Of a DNA stretch of 64,000 nucleotides, positions 1-8,617 are shown piece after piece. This DNA is from Spirochaetales bacterium (lineage in GTDB: Bacteria > Spirochaetota > Spirochaetia > SZUA-6 > JAFGRV01): positions 52,295 to 116,294 of the forward strand of contig JAFGQK010000001.1 of assembly GCA_016935735.1 (NCBI GenBank), read 5' to 3'. Both the position numbers and the translations under genes were made by a program. The notes beneath the pieces were generated by a model, which made no database searches, was not told the DNA's origin, and saw nothing but the letters and a program-made list of their open reading frames with translations. Within the stretch, counting starts at the first letter, position 1, and the number at the start of each line of letters is the position of its first letter.

Positions 1-3000
1 CCCGGAAAAAGGCTAAAACCCCGGTACCGGCAGGCATTGGTGTTAATCCGAATGTATTTTCAAGCATGGCCAGTGCCGCGGAATTCAGCTTCATACCGCC
101 CCCATCCCAGAAGGGCCAGTTTATGGAAACGGAATGCCCCTTTCTCCTGCCCTGTGCCACCCAATGATTACGGAGTGCAGCAAAACTGTCCATAAAACCA
201 TTGGCATAGGCATAATCACCCTGCCCCCTGTTGCCGACAACAGCGGCAAGGGAAGAAAACAGGACAAAGAAGTCGAGCGGTTCTTCCGCGGTACACTCAT
301 CCAGATAACGGGTTCCTGCAATCTTGGGAGCAATAACAGCTTCGACATCCGTTTCCTGTTTATTTACTATCAATCCGTCACGGATAACCCCTGCGCTGTG
401 GATTATTCCCCTGATAGATTGATGACGGGTCCTGCATTCATCGACAAGATGAACCACATCCTCTTTCCTGGAAATGTCCGCTTTCATGTACACGACATCC
501 GCGCCGGTTGTCTGTAAGGCTTTGAGCTTTTCTTGCCTTTCGTCATCCAGACCGGAACGTCCTGTTAACACGATATGTGCCGCTCCCATTTTTATTAATT
601 CCCCGGCAAAAATATAACCCAATCCGCCCATTCCACCTGTAATCAGATAGACGCCCTCCTTATGTATGGGAATGCTTTCGCCCGGCCCCGGGAATACGGC
701 AATAAACTCTTTAAGAAACCGTTTTTTGTCTCCCTGGTAACGGACCAAAGTCTCGTTTCTGTTTTCATTCAACAACTCATGGGTAAGAAGTGAAAGCAGG
801 AAAGCAGTGTCGTTTGCAGGAAAATCCCCATTTTCCTCATAGAGATTGATCATTCTGCAGGATACATTGGGATTCTCGCTATAAACGGTCCGGATAAAAC
901 CCTGTACGGCATCATGCTGTGGTTGATAATTTTCCCCGGCATTACGGAACATATAAAAAAGCCTGATGTTCCTCTTGTTTTGATAGCGGAAAAGCATCCT
1001 GGTAAGATAAAAAAGGGAATAATAATCTGTGTTCAACTCGGTTTCATTCATTTCCGGATTATAGTGATGGTCTTTTGACCAGAGATAGAGTATTGAATTA
1101 ATTGGCTCATTCTTAAGCTGCCCGAACAACAACCGGAAATCCGCTTCTTTATTATGTAATGTGTAGCAGTCTTTTTCCTGTTCTTCATACTGCCTTCCGG
1201 GAGTAACCAGGATTACCCTGGTGGACTCGTATTGCTTTTTTAATTCCGTATAAAGGCTTTTATCATTGTCGAATAAAAGGACAGTGCCCGGTATTTTAAA
1301 ATGCGTTGTCCCCGGGGCCGGGAGGGGTGTTTCTCTCCAGCTGGCCTGGTAATAAGTGACATCTCTTACCGGAACCGGCGCTTCCAATACCCCCGGTTCC
1401 TCCCGGGTCGTCACGGCACCAACGGTGTAATTATGCATCTTTACCAGGACTTCACCCTGCTCATTAAAAATGCTGATATTAAATTTTATTATTTTCCTGG
1501 TGTCCGGCTGCTCTTTCATATTTATCCGTGCCCAGACATAACAGACAGGGGTTAATGGGCGCAGGATTGTTATCTCGTCCAGGACAAAGGGAACATAACT
1601 AACATTGCCTTTTGCCCCGGCCTTGCCGATAAGACCTGTCAATGTCTGGACAGCCGAGTCCATCAGGGAAGGGTGTAATACAAATTGGTCAAAGGTTTCT
1701 TTCACTATCCCGGGCAGTTTTAATCCGGCAATACTCTCTGTATCACTTAACCGCAACCATTTAATTCCCATAAAAGCAGGGCCGTACACCAGCTTTCTCT
1801 CTTCAAGCCATTGATAACAGACCCCGGCACTTACCTGTTCGCTGCACCTTTGAATGATTGGATCTTTATCAATAATCTCATGGTCCGGGTTCATGGGTTC
1901 TTCCCCGAAAATGAGCTTTCCCTGGGAATGCTCTTCCTTTACATTCCCTTCCTCCTGTACGCTATATACCCGGTAATCCACCCTGTCCTGCTGCGGGAAG
2001 AATTGCACATAAAGATCATGCGCCTGTTCCGCAATAACAGGGGTTTTCCAGACATGCTTGCATAGTTTATACACCTCACGTTTCCCTAAAATCCGTGCAG
2101 CGGCGCGCACCAGTTCCAGGTGCCCCACACCCGGCAGGGAATATGCGCCATCCAGAATATGATCTTTAAAAAAGAATTCCTCTGCTTTAACATGTTTTCT
2201 TGTTATAAAGGAATCCAGCGAAGCGAGGTTTTCATCAACCATGGGATGAAGCACGGATTCCTGATGTCCTCCCCTGAACCGGCTGGTTTTTTCTCCGCGA
2301 ATGGGTATCCAATGGCTTATGCGAGCGAAAGGGTAACATGGTAAGGAAACACGCTTTCCATTGGTTCCCCTTTCGATAAAAGCAAACGAGTTGATACGGC
2401 CCGATATCCACAGCCTTGCGATCTGTTCAAGGTCTGTGCCGCTGTGGTACAGCCTGGAAAGTTCATTGTTATCTCCTGTCTGTTCCTGGTGAACAGCTTC
2501 TCCAAAGAATATGGTGTCCGTCATTTCACCTTTACCATAGAGAAACAGTTGATTTATTACATCATCCGTGTTACAGGCGATAACAGCCAGCCGGAACTCC
2601 TGTGGTTTCCGCCCGGTCTGTAATGTATGGGCAATATTTTCGATTGTATAAAGGTGAAAATGCTTATTCTCTTTCTTTATTTCCAGCAGGAACGCAGATA
2701 GTTTATCGGCATATTCCCTTACCTGCTCCCTGCTCGCCGCCGATAAAACAATCAACTCTTTTCCCGGCCCGCTTTTCTTCCCGGATACATTTGTCACCGG
2801 AACGTATTCTTCTATAATGACATGGCCGTTTGTACCGCCGACGCCAAACGAACTTATCCCGGCCCGGCGGGGGCACCTTTTTCCCTCCTTATAACCGGGT
2901 TCCCAGGGTTCCGTTTTTTGCTGTACATAAAAAGGGGAATTCTCAAAATCAATAAAATCGTTTAGGGGAGTGCAGTGGAGTGAAGGGACAAGCCGGCCAT

Positions 3001-6000
3001 ATTTCATCTGGAGGAGTACTTTTGTTATCCCTGCGATACCGGCCGCGGGTTCAAGATGCCCGATGTTGGATTTAACGGAACCAATAGGGCAACATTGTTT
3101 CTTATCCGTAAAATATGAAAATGCTTTTGTAAGGCTTACTATTTCGATCGGATCGCCTATTTTAGTACCTGTCCCGTGTGCCTCCACATAATTGATGTCC
3201 CGGGCGGAAATCCCGGCAGCCTTGATGGCAGAAAGGATAACATCCTTTTGGGATTCCGGATTGGGAACAGCGTAGCCGCTGCTTTTACCACAGTGATTAA
3301 CTGCCGAACCCGTAATGATACCGTAAATATGATCATTATCCGCAATAGCTTTATCCAACGGTTTCAGGATAATTGCCCCTACCCCTTCACCGGGTACATA
3401 GCCGTCCGCATTACTGCCAAAGGTACAGCATTTACCCTGTTCGGATAATACCCCTGTGTCCGCGGTAATGTTCCGTTTTATCCTGTGCAGGTCAAGATTC
3501 ACGGCCCCCACCAGGGCAATGGTGCATTCTCCTTTTTTTAATGATTCACAGGCAAGGTGGAGTGCGGTGAGTGCCGAAGAACAGGCCGTATCGATGGTCA
3601 TACTGGGGCCGTGAAAATTCATAACAGATGAAACCCGGTTGGAAATACTGTACAAAAATGAATTGGGAGTACCTTTCCCGGTTTGCTGCGTTTCATACGC
3701 ACCCAGGGTCTGGTACAGCCCCCAGACAGATCCCACATATACGCCGACAAGACTTTCTTCACTGTTTTCTGTCAGGGTTTCCGGGAGATACCCGGCATCC
3801 TCCACTGCTTCCCAGGCTACTTCCAGGAAAAGCCTCTCATGGGGGTCCATGGTGACAGCTTCTTTTGGCGATATGGCAAAAAAGAGTGAATCAAATTTAT
3901 CGATATTATCGATAAATCCCCCTCGTTGTTTCTTCCCCATGGTTTCATCTTCAAGGGAATAAGCACGGAGGGCCAGCCGTTCCCCGGGTATTTCCCTGAC
4001 ACAGTCCTTTCCCTCTTTCAGATTTGCCCAGAACTCATTGACATTATCTGCCAGGGGATACCGGCCGCTCATTCCAATAATGGCAATATCCTTCCGGTTT
4101 TCCCCGGGCTTCTCATACCTGTCCTGTTTTGAAAGGACACTGACAGGGTCCCATCGCTTCACCAGGGTATAAGGGGCGCTGTACTTTTTAAAAACATCAT
4201 GAGATGTTTCCTCCACGCTTATCTCCGGGATTGTATGCTTGCTGCCAAAAAGATCGATAATGCGATCTGCTATGAGAGTGACCTGTGCTTTTTCCAAACC
4301 AACCGGAATTGCCAGACGTATGAGCCGGGAAGCATCGGCCCGTTTTAGATAACCGTTATTATGCATGCCTGCCCTGATGCCGGTGTTTTCGTATAGCCAG
4401 ACAATAAAGGACTGTCCCATATTTTTAAATGAAGAAAAGGGATCCAGTTCCCCGGCATCGATAAGGATGCAGTGTGTTCCCCCGGGATTGATAAGGGGGA
4501 TACCGGCTCCGGCCAGCCGTTTGAATAAAAATTGCGTGGATTCAATACGGTCGGTAATTGTCTGTTCAATGTGTTTCCTGTCCTGCAATGCCTTGCATAG
4601 TATGTTCATATCCGCCGGGCCGGGAGCATTGTCTATCCGGCTGCTCATGCCGGCAATCTTTTTATACAGGTGCTTATCGCGGACAGCGATAAGCCCGCCT
4701 CTTTTTACGGAAAAATCTTTTGTCAGGCTGCATGTCATGCAATCGGCATATGAAAGAATTTCACGTGCAAAGTCCCAGATGTTCTTTGTGCTCTGTGTCT
4801 GTTCATACTGCATACAGGAATAAGCGTTTTCCATGATCCGGGTTGCATCGATGACCAGGGGTATGGAAAATTCTTCTCCCAGTTGTTTTAAGGATTCCAG
4901 ATTTTCGAGGGAAACAGGATAGCCGCCAATGGCATTATTATTTACCTCTATACAAATAAAGGCACATCTTTTCTCTTTTAAATGGCGCTCTACCGTTACA
5001 ATATCAAGATCGGCCTTGAAAAGTACCTTATAAAAATTACTATCGTGGTTCAACTTGTTGAACAGTACCTTATAAAAATTACTATCGTGGTTCACCTTGT
5101 TGAACAGTACCTTATAAAAATTACTATCGTGGTTCAACTTGTTGAACAGAGAATCAGCACCCCTTACTTCCAGGGGCACCATATTGTTATCAATCTGATT
5201 ATAAATAAACGAGGGAAAAAGAGGATTTTGTATGACATGGCAGCCGCTCTGCGCCAGGGCCCGGCAAAGGAGGGATTCTGCCGTCCTTCCCCGGTCAACG
5301 AAAACAAAATAAGGGAAGGGGAAAACGCCCTTTACCGCATCTTCCGCGTCCTCTTCTGTGTATGGAAGGGTGTTAAGGTGGTGCATTCTTTCACGGACAT
5401 AATCTGTCTCCAGCGACAACCAGGAATCGGTGAACAGGTCAAACTCGATCAATTCTGCGGGTATCCTGGCCGGATTTAACCCGTGGTTTGCCGCTATCCG
5501 GCGGTAATCTTTTTCTGCCGGGGTCCGGGCATCGCCTGGAGTTATTGTATGTGATGAAGGCAGCTCTTTCATATGCGGGGGTTCACCTATCATCGTAATA
5601 ACATCCAGTAAAATATCCTCTGCTGCATTATCCGGCCTGTAAAGATAATACTGGGTATTCTCTGTCTTGAACTTATTCTTGAACTGGAAATTACCTGTTT
5701 CATAAAAAATACCCTGGCTGCGGCATTGATTCATCTGCTTATCAAGAGAATCATCCAGTAAGTCTCTCTCTTCATCGAAGATGTCAATACCCCAGGTAAT
5801 TCCCAGGTTAAAATTATCAATGTTTTCAGAAACCAGTTTCCCGATAATTTCAGCAATACTATACTCCAGGCCGCCCAGGGGCATTTCCGGGAGATAAAAT
5901 TCCGTATCCATCAAATACCCATTGCAGGATTCCATCCTGGTAATGATAATGACGCTGAGTAACCTGTCCCCTGCATACATTAAAAAACACCTCTGCCGGG

Positions 6001-8617
6001 GGCTTAGGGTATTGTTCAAAATATCGTTTTTTACCTGTTCAATATAAGGATGAATATTGCTTTTGGAACCGGACCAGACCTGGATGACATCTGCAATCTT
6101 CGCGTCCGTATCCTTGTCGGTACCGGCTATGTATTCGATTGTTCGGTATTTCCCGCTGCTTTTAAATTTATGGATCAAGTAACGGAGCCGGCGCATATGC
6201 TTTCCCTGCAGGGAAAAGGAAGCAATGGCGGGAATATTTTGTACCACGGCAAAGGGTATTCCTTTCAAGCCCGCTTCATACATGATTCCCGGCTTTATTT
6301 GACTTAAAAGAGTAATCTTCCGGTCACTGTCCCTGCCATAGCGGATGAGTTCCCGGCTTAACTCTTTTATATAGTCTGCCGGACCGACATACATGAAGGC
6401 AAATAAGAGATTTTCCTTTTCATTAAAAAAGAAGAATCCCTGCCTGTTTTTCCCTATAAAAAGAAAGGGTGCAATAGAGGCCCTGGACAATCCAACTGCC
6501 AGCTGTCCATATTTATCCAGGAGCTCATTTACCAGCTCGCTCAATTGAGGATTTCCTGCTAATTCACTTTCCTTGAGAATGATATTCTTATCCTTTTCAC
6601 CTGGAGTTATACTTTCTGCATTTTCTTCTTTTTTATCAGGTACGGGTTTGTCCGGTACTGTTTCCTTTTTAACCGGGGAATACTCTTTTATATTAATAAC
6701 ATTTTTTACCCGGGGCAGATGGTGTTGAATAAAATAGGTACTCAAACTTTCTATATTGAAATATTCAAAAAGAAGTGTCTTTGGCAAAGCACCAAAATCC
6801 TTTTCCAATCTTTTTACTACCTGCAAACTGATAAAAGAATCCAGGCCATACTCTCTGAAAAGGGCTTTTATATTCACTTTCTCCCTGGCTGTCTTCAATG
6901 CCCCGGCGATTATACAAATGAGATACTCTATTAATCTCTTCTCTACCCCTTCATGTAATGAAGTAAAGGAACTATTTTTATTCGGCTCCTCAACTCCGAT
7001 CTGCTCTTCCCCTGGCCGGGGATAATTTATCCGGCTCTTTTCCTCACCAAATAACGCCTCGAATTTCTCTTTATCACCTTTAATAAAAATAGTATGGGAA
7101 CGGCCGCTCTGCAAAGCTTTCATAATGGCCATCATCCCTTCATCATTGTCAATTGCCTTGAGTCCGGTTTCGGCAGAAAACCGATAAAGCGTTTCTCTAT
7201 CCATTTTCATTCCGCCGTGTGCCCAGTAAGGCCAGCTTATTGACACACAGGTACCGGATCTTTCACCGGCCTTTGTCAGATGGTTGCGAAAACCGGCATA
7301 AACATTCAGGAAATAATTCGCATAAGCATAATCTGCCTGTCCGGGGTTGCCAATATGGCTGACAAGAGAAGAGAACAAGAGAAAAAAATCGAGTTTTTCA
7401 TTTTTCGTTTCATCATCCAGTAAATAAGTACCTGTTATCTTTGGGTTAAAAACCGCCTCGATATCCCCGGCCGTTTTTCCCGCGAACATCCTGTCCCTTA
7501 TCGTACCGGCTGTATGTAGAATTCCATTAATCGGTGTGTCACCACCGTTTCCTGCTCCGGCTTCCCTTATTATTCTCCGGACATCTTCCTTGTTCGAAAT
7601 GTCTCCCCGGATATAGAATACCTTTCCATTGATTTTTTGCAGATTTTCAAATCGCTCTTTTTTATTCCCCGTAAGGGGAGAACGCCCAACAAGAGTTACC
7701 CGGCAGTTGTATTTTTCCTGTAGATACCCGGCCAGTATATACCCCAATCCCCCCAGCCCCCCGGTAATCAGATAGTGACCGCCTTCCCTGAAGGACAGGG
7801 CCGGAGAATTCTTTTCTTGTAGATGAGTTTCACATAGCCGGAGACTATACCGCCGTTCTTTTTTATATTTTATTAAAAGTTTCGATTCGTCACCGGACAG
7901 GAGTTCGGTGACGGCCGTTTTTACCTGCATCACAGGCTGCGAATAAGCCTTTCCTCTCAATCCCACCACCCGCAGGCATATTTTCCCATATTCACGTTTA
8001 AGGGTTTCTGCAAAACCCCTCAGTGATTCTGACAGGAGCCGGGTACCAACCTCCCTTTTCCCGGTCTCGTCAATATACGTATATATAATAGAAGTTTTTA
8101 TTCCCGTCTGGAACTGGTAGAGCGCTTTACTTAAATAGAACAGGGGGAAAAAAACGGCCTTTACCATAGTCTCCATATCGGAGCAGGCAGTATCCATTGT
8201 TCTGTCGATATAGAGGATATTATCTACTACTATACCCTGGTTTCCCGAAAGCGTTATTAATGACTCATAATCCTGCTCTTTGCTATAATTCATATGCAGA
8301 CGGTTGCTGTTTATTTGTTTAAAATGGCTGTCATGAATGATATAAATACAATGCTTTATCCTGTCATCTGAAACCGCTTTTTCAAACTCGTCTGCTCTTT
8401 CATTGGTATGACAAAAAATGAACAGGTTCTCTATTTGTTTGTCAGCTGCCATGATTTCCTGTAACGGATGGGCTTTCCATTTTTCTTTATAAAAATATAA
8501 TCCACCCGGTTTTTGCCTTTTTAGAGCATCAATCAAGCGTGCCCCTTCATTTACGGAAATTTTTTTTGTTTTTACCAATTTTACTATTTCATTGAGTGAA
8601 TAGTTCGCTGCGTTCAT
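1..8617 (-). CDS. Trans-AT type I polyketide synthase, KR-ACP-DUF2156-like-PLP lyase-KS-DH-KR (runs off left edge)
   Basis: An open frame of about 2870 codons starts with ATG at 8617 and has no stop before the window edge. Domains in order: ketoreductase (GG.GGLG near residue 285, YAYAN near 440); ACP with GLDSF serine near 592; a segment near 675-1000 resembling the C-terminal domain of MprF (DUF2156), including FNLG; a PLP domain near 1010-1450 of the tyrosine phenol-lyase/tryptophanase family with Asn1228, Asp1257, Arg1260 and Lys1300; KS (DTACSS Cys1679, EAHGTGT, NIGHLE); DH (His2153 in DHILDG, Asp2320 in MDSAVQ); second KR (ITGGMGGLG near 2656, YAYAN). No acyltransferase is present, so malonyl loading probably occurs in trans. 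The ATG overlaps the preceding PKS gene by 29 bp, implying translational coupling. The first KR-ACP completes the module whose KS-DH ends that gene. The PLP block is discussed in the findings. Confidence 0.93.
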   Translation of the reverse strand, partial: MNAANYSLNEIVKLVKTKKISVNEGARLIDALKRQKPGGLYFYKEKWKAHPLQEIMAADKQIENLFIFCHTNERADEFEKAVSDDRIKHCIYIIHDSHFKQINSNRLHMNYSKEQDYESLITLSGNQGIVVDNILYIDRTMDTACSDMETMVKAVFFPLFYLSKALYQFQTGIKTSIIYTYIDETGKREVGTRLLSESLRGFAETLKREYGKICLRVVGLRGKAYSQPVMQVKTAVTELLSGDESKLLIKYKKERRYSLRLCETHLQEKNSPALSFREGGHYLITGGLGGLGYILAGYLQEKYNCRVTLVGRSPLTGNKKERFENLQKINGKVFYIRGDISNKEDVRRIIREAGAGNGGDTPINGILHTAGTIRDRMFAGKTAGDIEAVFNPKITGTYLLDDETKNEKLDFFLLFSSLVSHIGNPGQADYAYANYFLNVYAGFRNHLTKAGERSGTCVSISWPYWAHGGMKMDRETLYRFSAETGLKAIDNDEGMMAIMKALQSGRSHTIFIKGDKEKFEALFGEEKSRINYPRPGEEQIGVEEPNKNSSFTSLHEGVEKRLIEYLICIIAGALKTAREKVNIKALFREYGLDSFISLQVVKRLEKDFGALPKTLLFEYFNIESLSTYFIQHHLPRVKNVINIKEYSPVKKETVPDKPVPDKKEENAESITPGEKDKNIILKESELAGNPQLSELVNELLDKYGQLAVGLSRASIAPFLFIGKNRQGFFFFNEKENLLFAFMYVGPADYIKELSRELIRYGRDSDRKITLLSQIKPGIMYEAGLKGIPFAVVQNIPAIASFSLQGKHMRRLRYLIHKFKSSGKYRTIEYIAGTDKDTDAKIADVIQVWSGSKSNIHPYIEQVKNDILNNTLSPRQRCFLMYAGDRLLSVIIITRMESCNGYLMDTEFYLPEMPLGGLEYSIAEIIGKLVSENIDNFNLGITWGIDIFDEERDLLDDSLDKQMNQCRSQGIFYETGNFQFKNKFKTENTQYYLYRPDNAAEDILLDVITMIGEPPHMKELPSSHTITPGDARTPAEKDYRRIAANHGLNPARIPAELIEFDLFTDSWLSLETDYVRERMHHLNTLPYTEEDAEDAVKGVFPFPYFVFVDRGRTAESLLCRALAQSGCHVIQNPLFPSFIYNQIDNNMVPLEVRGADSLFNKLNHDSNFYKVLFNKVNHDSNFYKVLFNKLNHDSNFYKVLFKADLDIVTVERHLKEKRCAFICIEVNNNAIGGYPVSLENLESLKQLGEEFSIPLVIDATRIMENAYSCMQYEQTQSTKNIWDFAREILSYADCMTCSLTKDFSVKRGGLIAVRDKHLYKKIAGMSSRIDNAPGPADMNILCKALQDRKHIEQTITDRIESTQFLFKRLAGAGIPLINPGGTHCILIDAGELDPFSSFKNMGQSFIVWLYENTGIRAGMHNNGYLKRADASRLIRLAIPVGLEKAQVTLIADRIIDLFGSKHTIPEISVEETSHDVFKKYSAPYTLVKRWDPVSVLSKQDRYEKPGENRKDIAIIGMSGRYPLADNVNEFWANLKEGKDCVREIPGERLALRAYSLEDETMGKKQRGGFIDNIDKFDSLFFAISPKEAVTMDPHERLFLEVAWEAVEDAGYLPETLTENSEESLVGVYVGSVWGLYQTLGAYETQQTGKGTPNSFLYSISNRVSSVMNFHGPSMTIDTACSSALTALHLACESLKKGECTIALVGAVNLDLHRIKRNITADTGVLSEQGKCCTFGSNADGYVPGEGVGAIILKPLDKAIADNDHIYGIITGSAVNHCGKSSGYAVPNPESQKDVILSAIKAAGISARDINYVEAHGTGTKIGDPIEIVSLTKAFSYFTDKKQCCPIGSVKSNIGHLEPAAGIAGITKVLLQMKYGRLVPSLHCTPLNDFIDFENSPFYVQQKTEPWEPGYKEGKRCPRRAGISSFGVGGTNGHVIIEEYVPVTNVSGKKSGPGKELIVLSAASREQVREYADKLSAFLLEIKKENKHFHLYTIENIAHTLQTGRKPQEFRLAVIACNTDDVINQLFLYGKGEMTDTIFFGEAVHQEQTGDNNELSRLYHSGTDLEQIARLWISGRINSFAFIERGTNGKRVSLPCYPFARISHWIPIRGEKTSRFRGGHQESVLHPMVDENLASLDSFITRKHVKAEEFFFKDHILDGAYSLPGVGHLELVRAAARILGKREVYKLCKHVWKTPVIAEQAHDLYVQFFPQQDRVDYRVYSVQEEGNVKEEHSQGKLIFGEEPMNPDHEIIDKDPIIQRCSEQVSAGVCYQWLEERKLVYGPAFMGIKWLRLSDTESIAGLKLPGIVKETFDQFVLHPSLMDSAVQTLTGLIGKAGAKGNVSYVPFVLDEITILRPLTPVCYVWARINMKEQPDTRKIIKFNISIFNEQGEVLVKMHNYTVGAVTTREEPGVLEAPVPVRDVTYYQASWRETPLPAPGTTHFKIPGTVLLFDNDKSLYTELKKQYESTRVILVTPGRQYEEQEKDCYTLHNKEADFRLLFGQLKNEPINSILYLWSKDHHYNPEMNETELNTDYYSLFYLTRMLFRYQNKRNIRLFYMFRNAGENYQPQHDAVQGFIRTVYSENPNVSCRMINLYEENGDFPANDTAFLLSLLTHELLNENRNETLVRYQGDKKRFLKEFIAVFPGPGESIPIHKEGVYLITGGMGGLGYIFAGELIKMGAAHIVLTGRSGLDDERQEKLKALQTTGADVVYMKADISRKEDVVHLVDECRTRHQSIRGIIHSAGVIRDGLIVNKQETDVEAVIAPKIAGTRYLDECTAEEPLDFFVLFSSLAAVVGNRGQGDYAYANGFMDSFAALRNHWVAQGRRKGHSVSINWPFWDGGGMKLNSAALAMLENTFGLTPMPAGTGVLAFFR
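5023..5148. repeat. Three tandem 42-bp repeat units inside the PKS PLP-lyase domain
   Basis: Three back-to-back units of exactly 42 bp start at 5023, 5065 and 5107. Each begins GTACCTTATAAAAATTAC and contains the near-palindrome GTTCAAC-TT-GTTGAAC (one base change in the middle unit). Because 42 is a multiple of three, the array stays in frame and encodes a 14-residue repeat (NKLNHDSNFYKVLF) on the minus strand. It sits in a loop of the PLP domain. Related units lie at 13651, 48912 and 52383. Confidence 0.93.

Noticed and set aside
5023..5148. CRISPR-like direct repeats
   Set aside because: Units are contiguous with no unique spacers, lie inside a coding frame, and no cas genes are present.
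4982..5479. Plus-strand open frame of 165 codons with internal peptide repeats
   Set aside because: It lies opposite the PKS PLP domain, whose minus-strand frame shows clear homology; the repeats come from the 42-bp DNA array.
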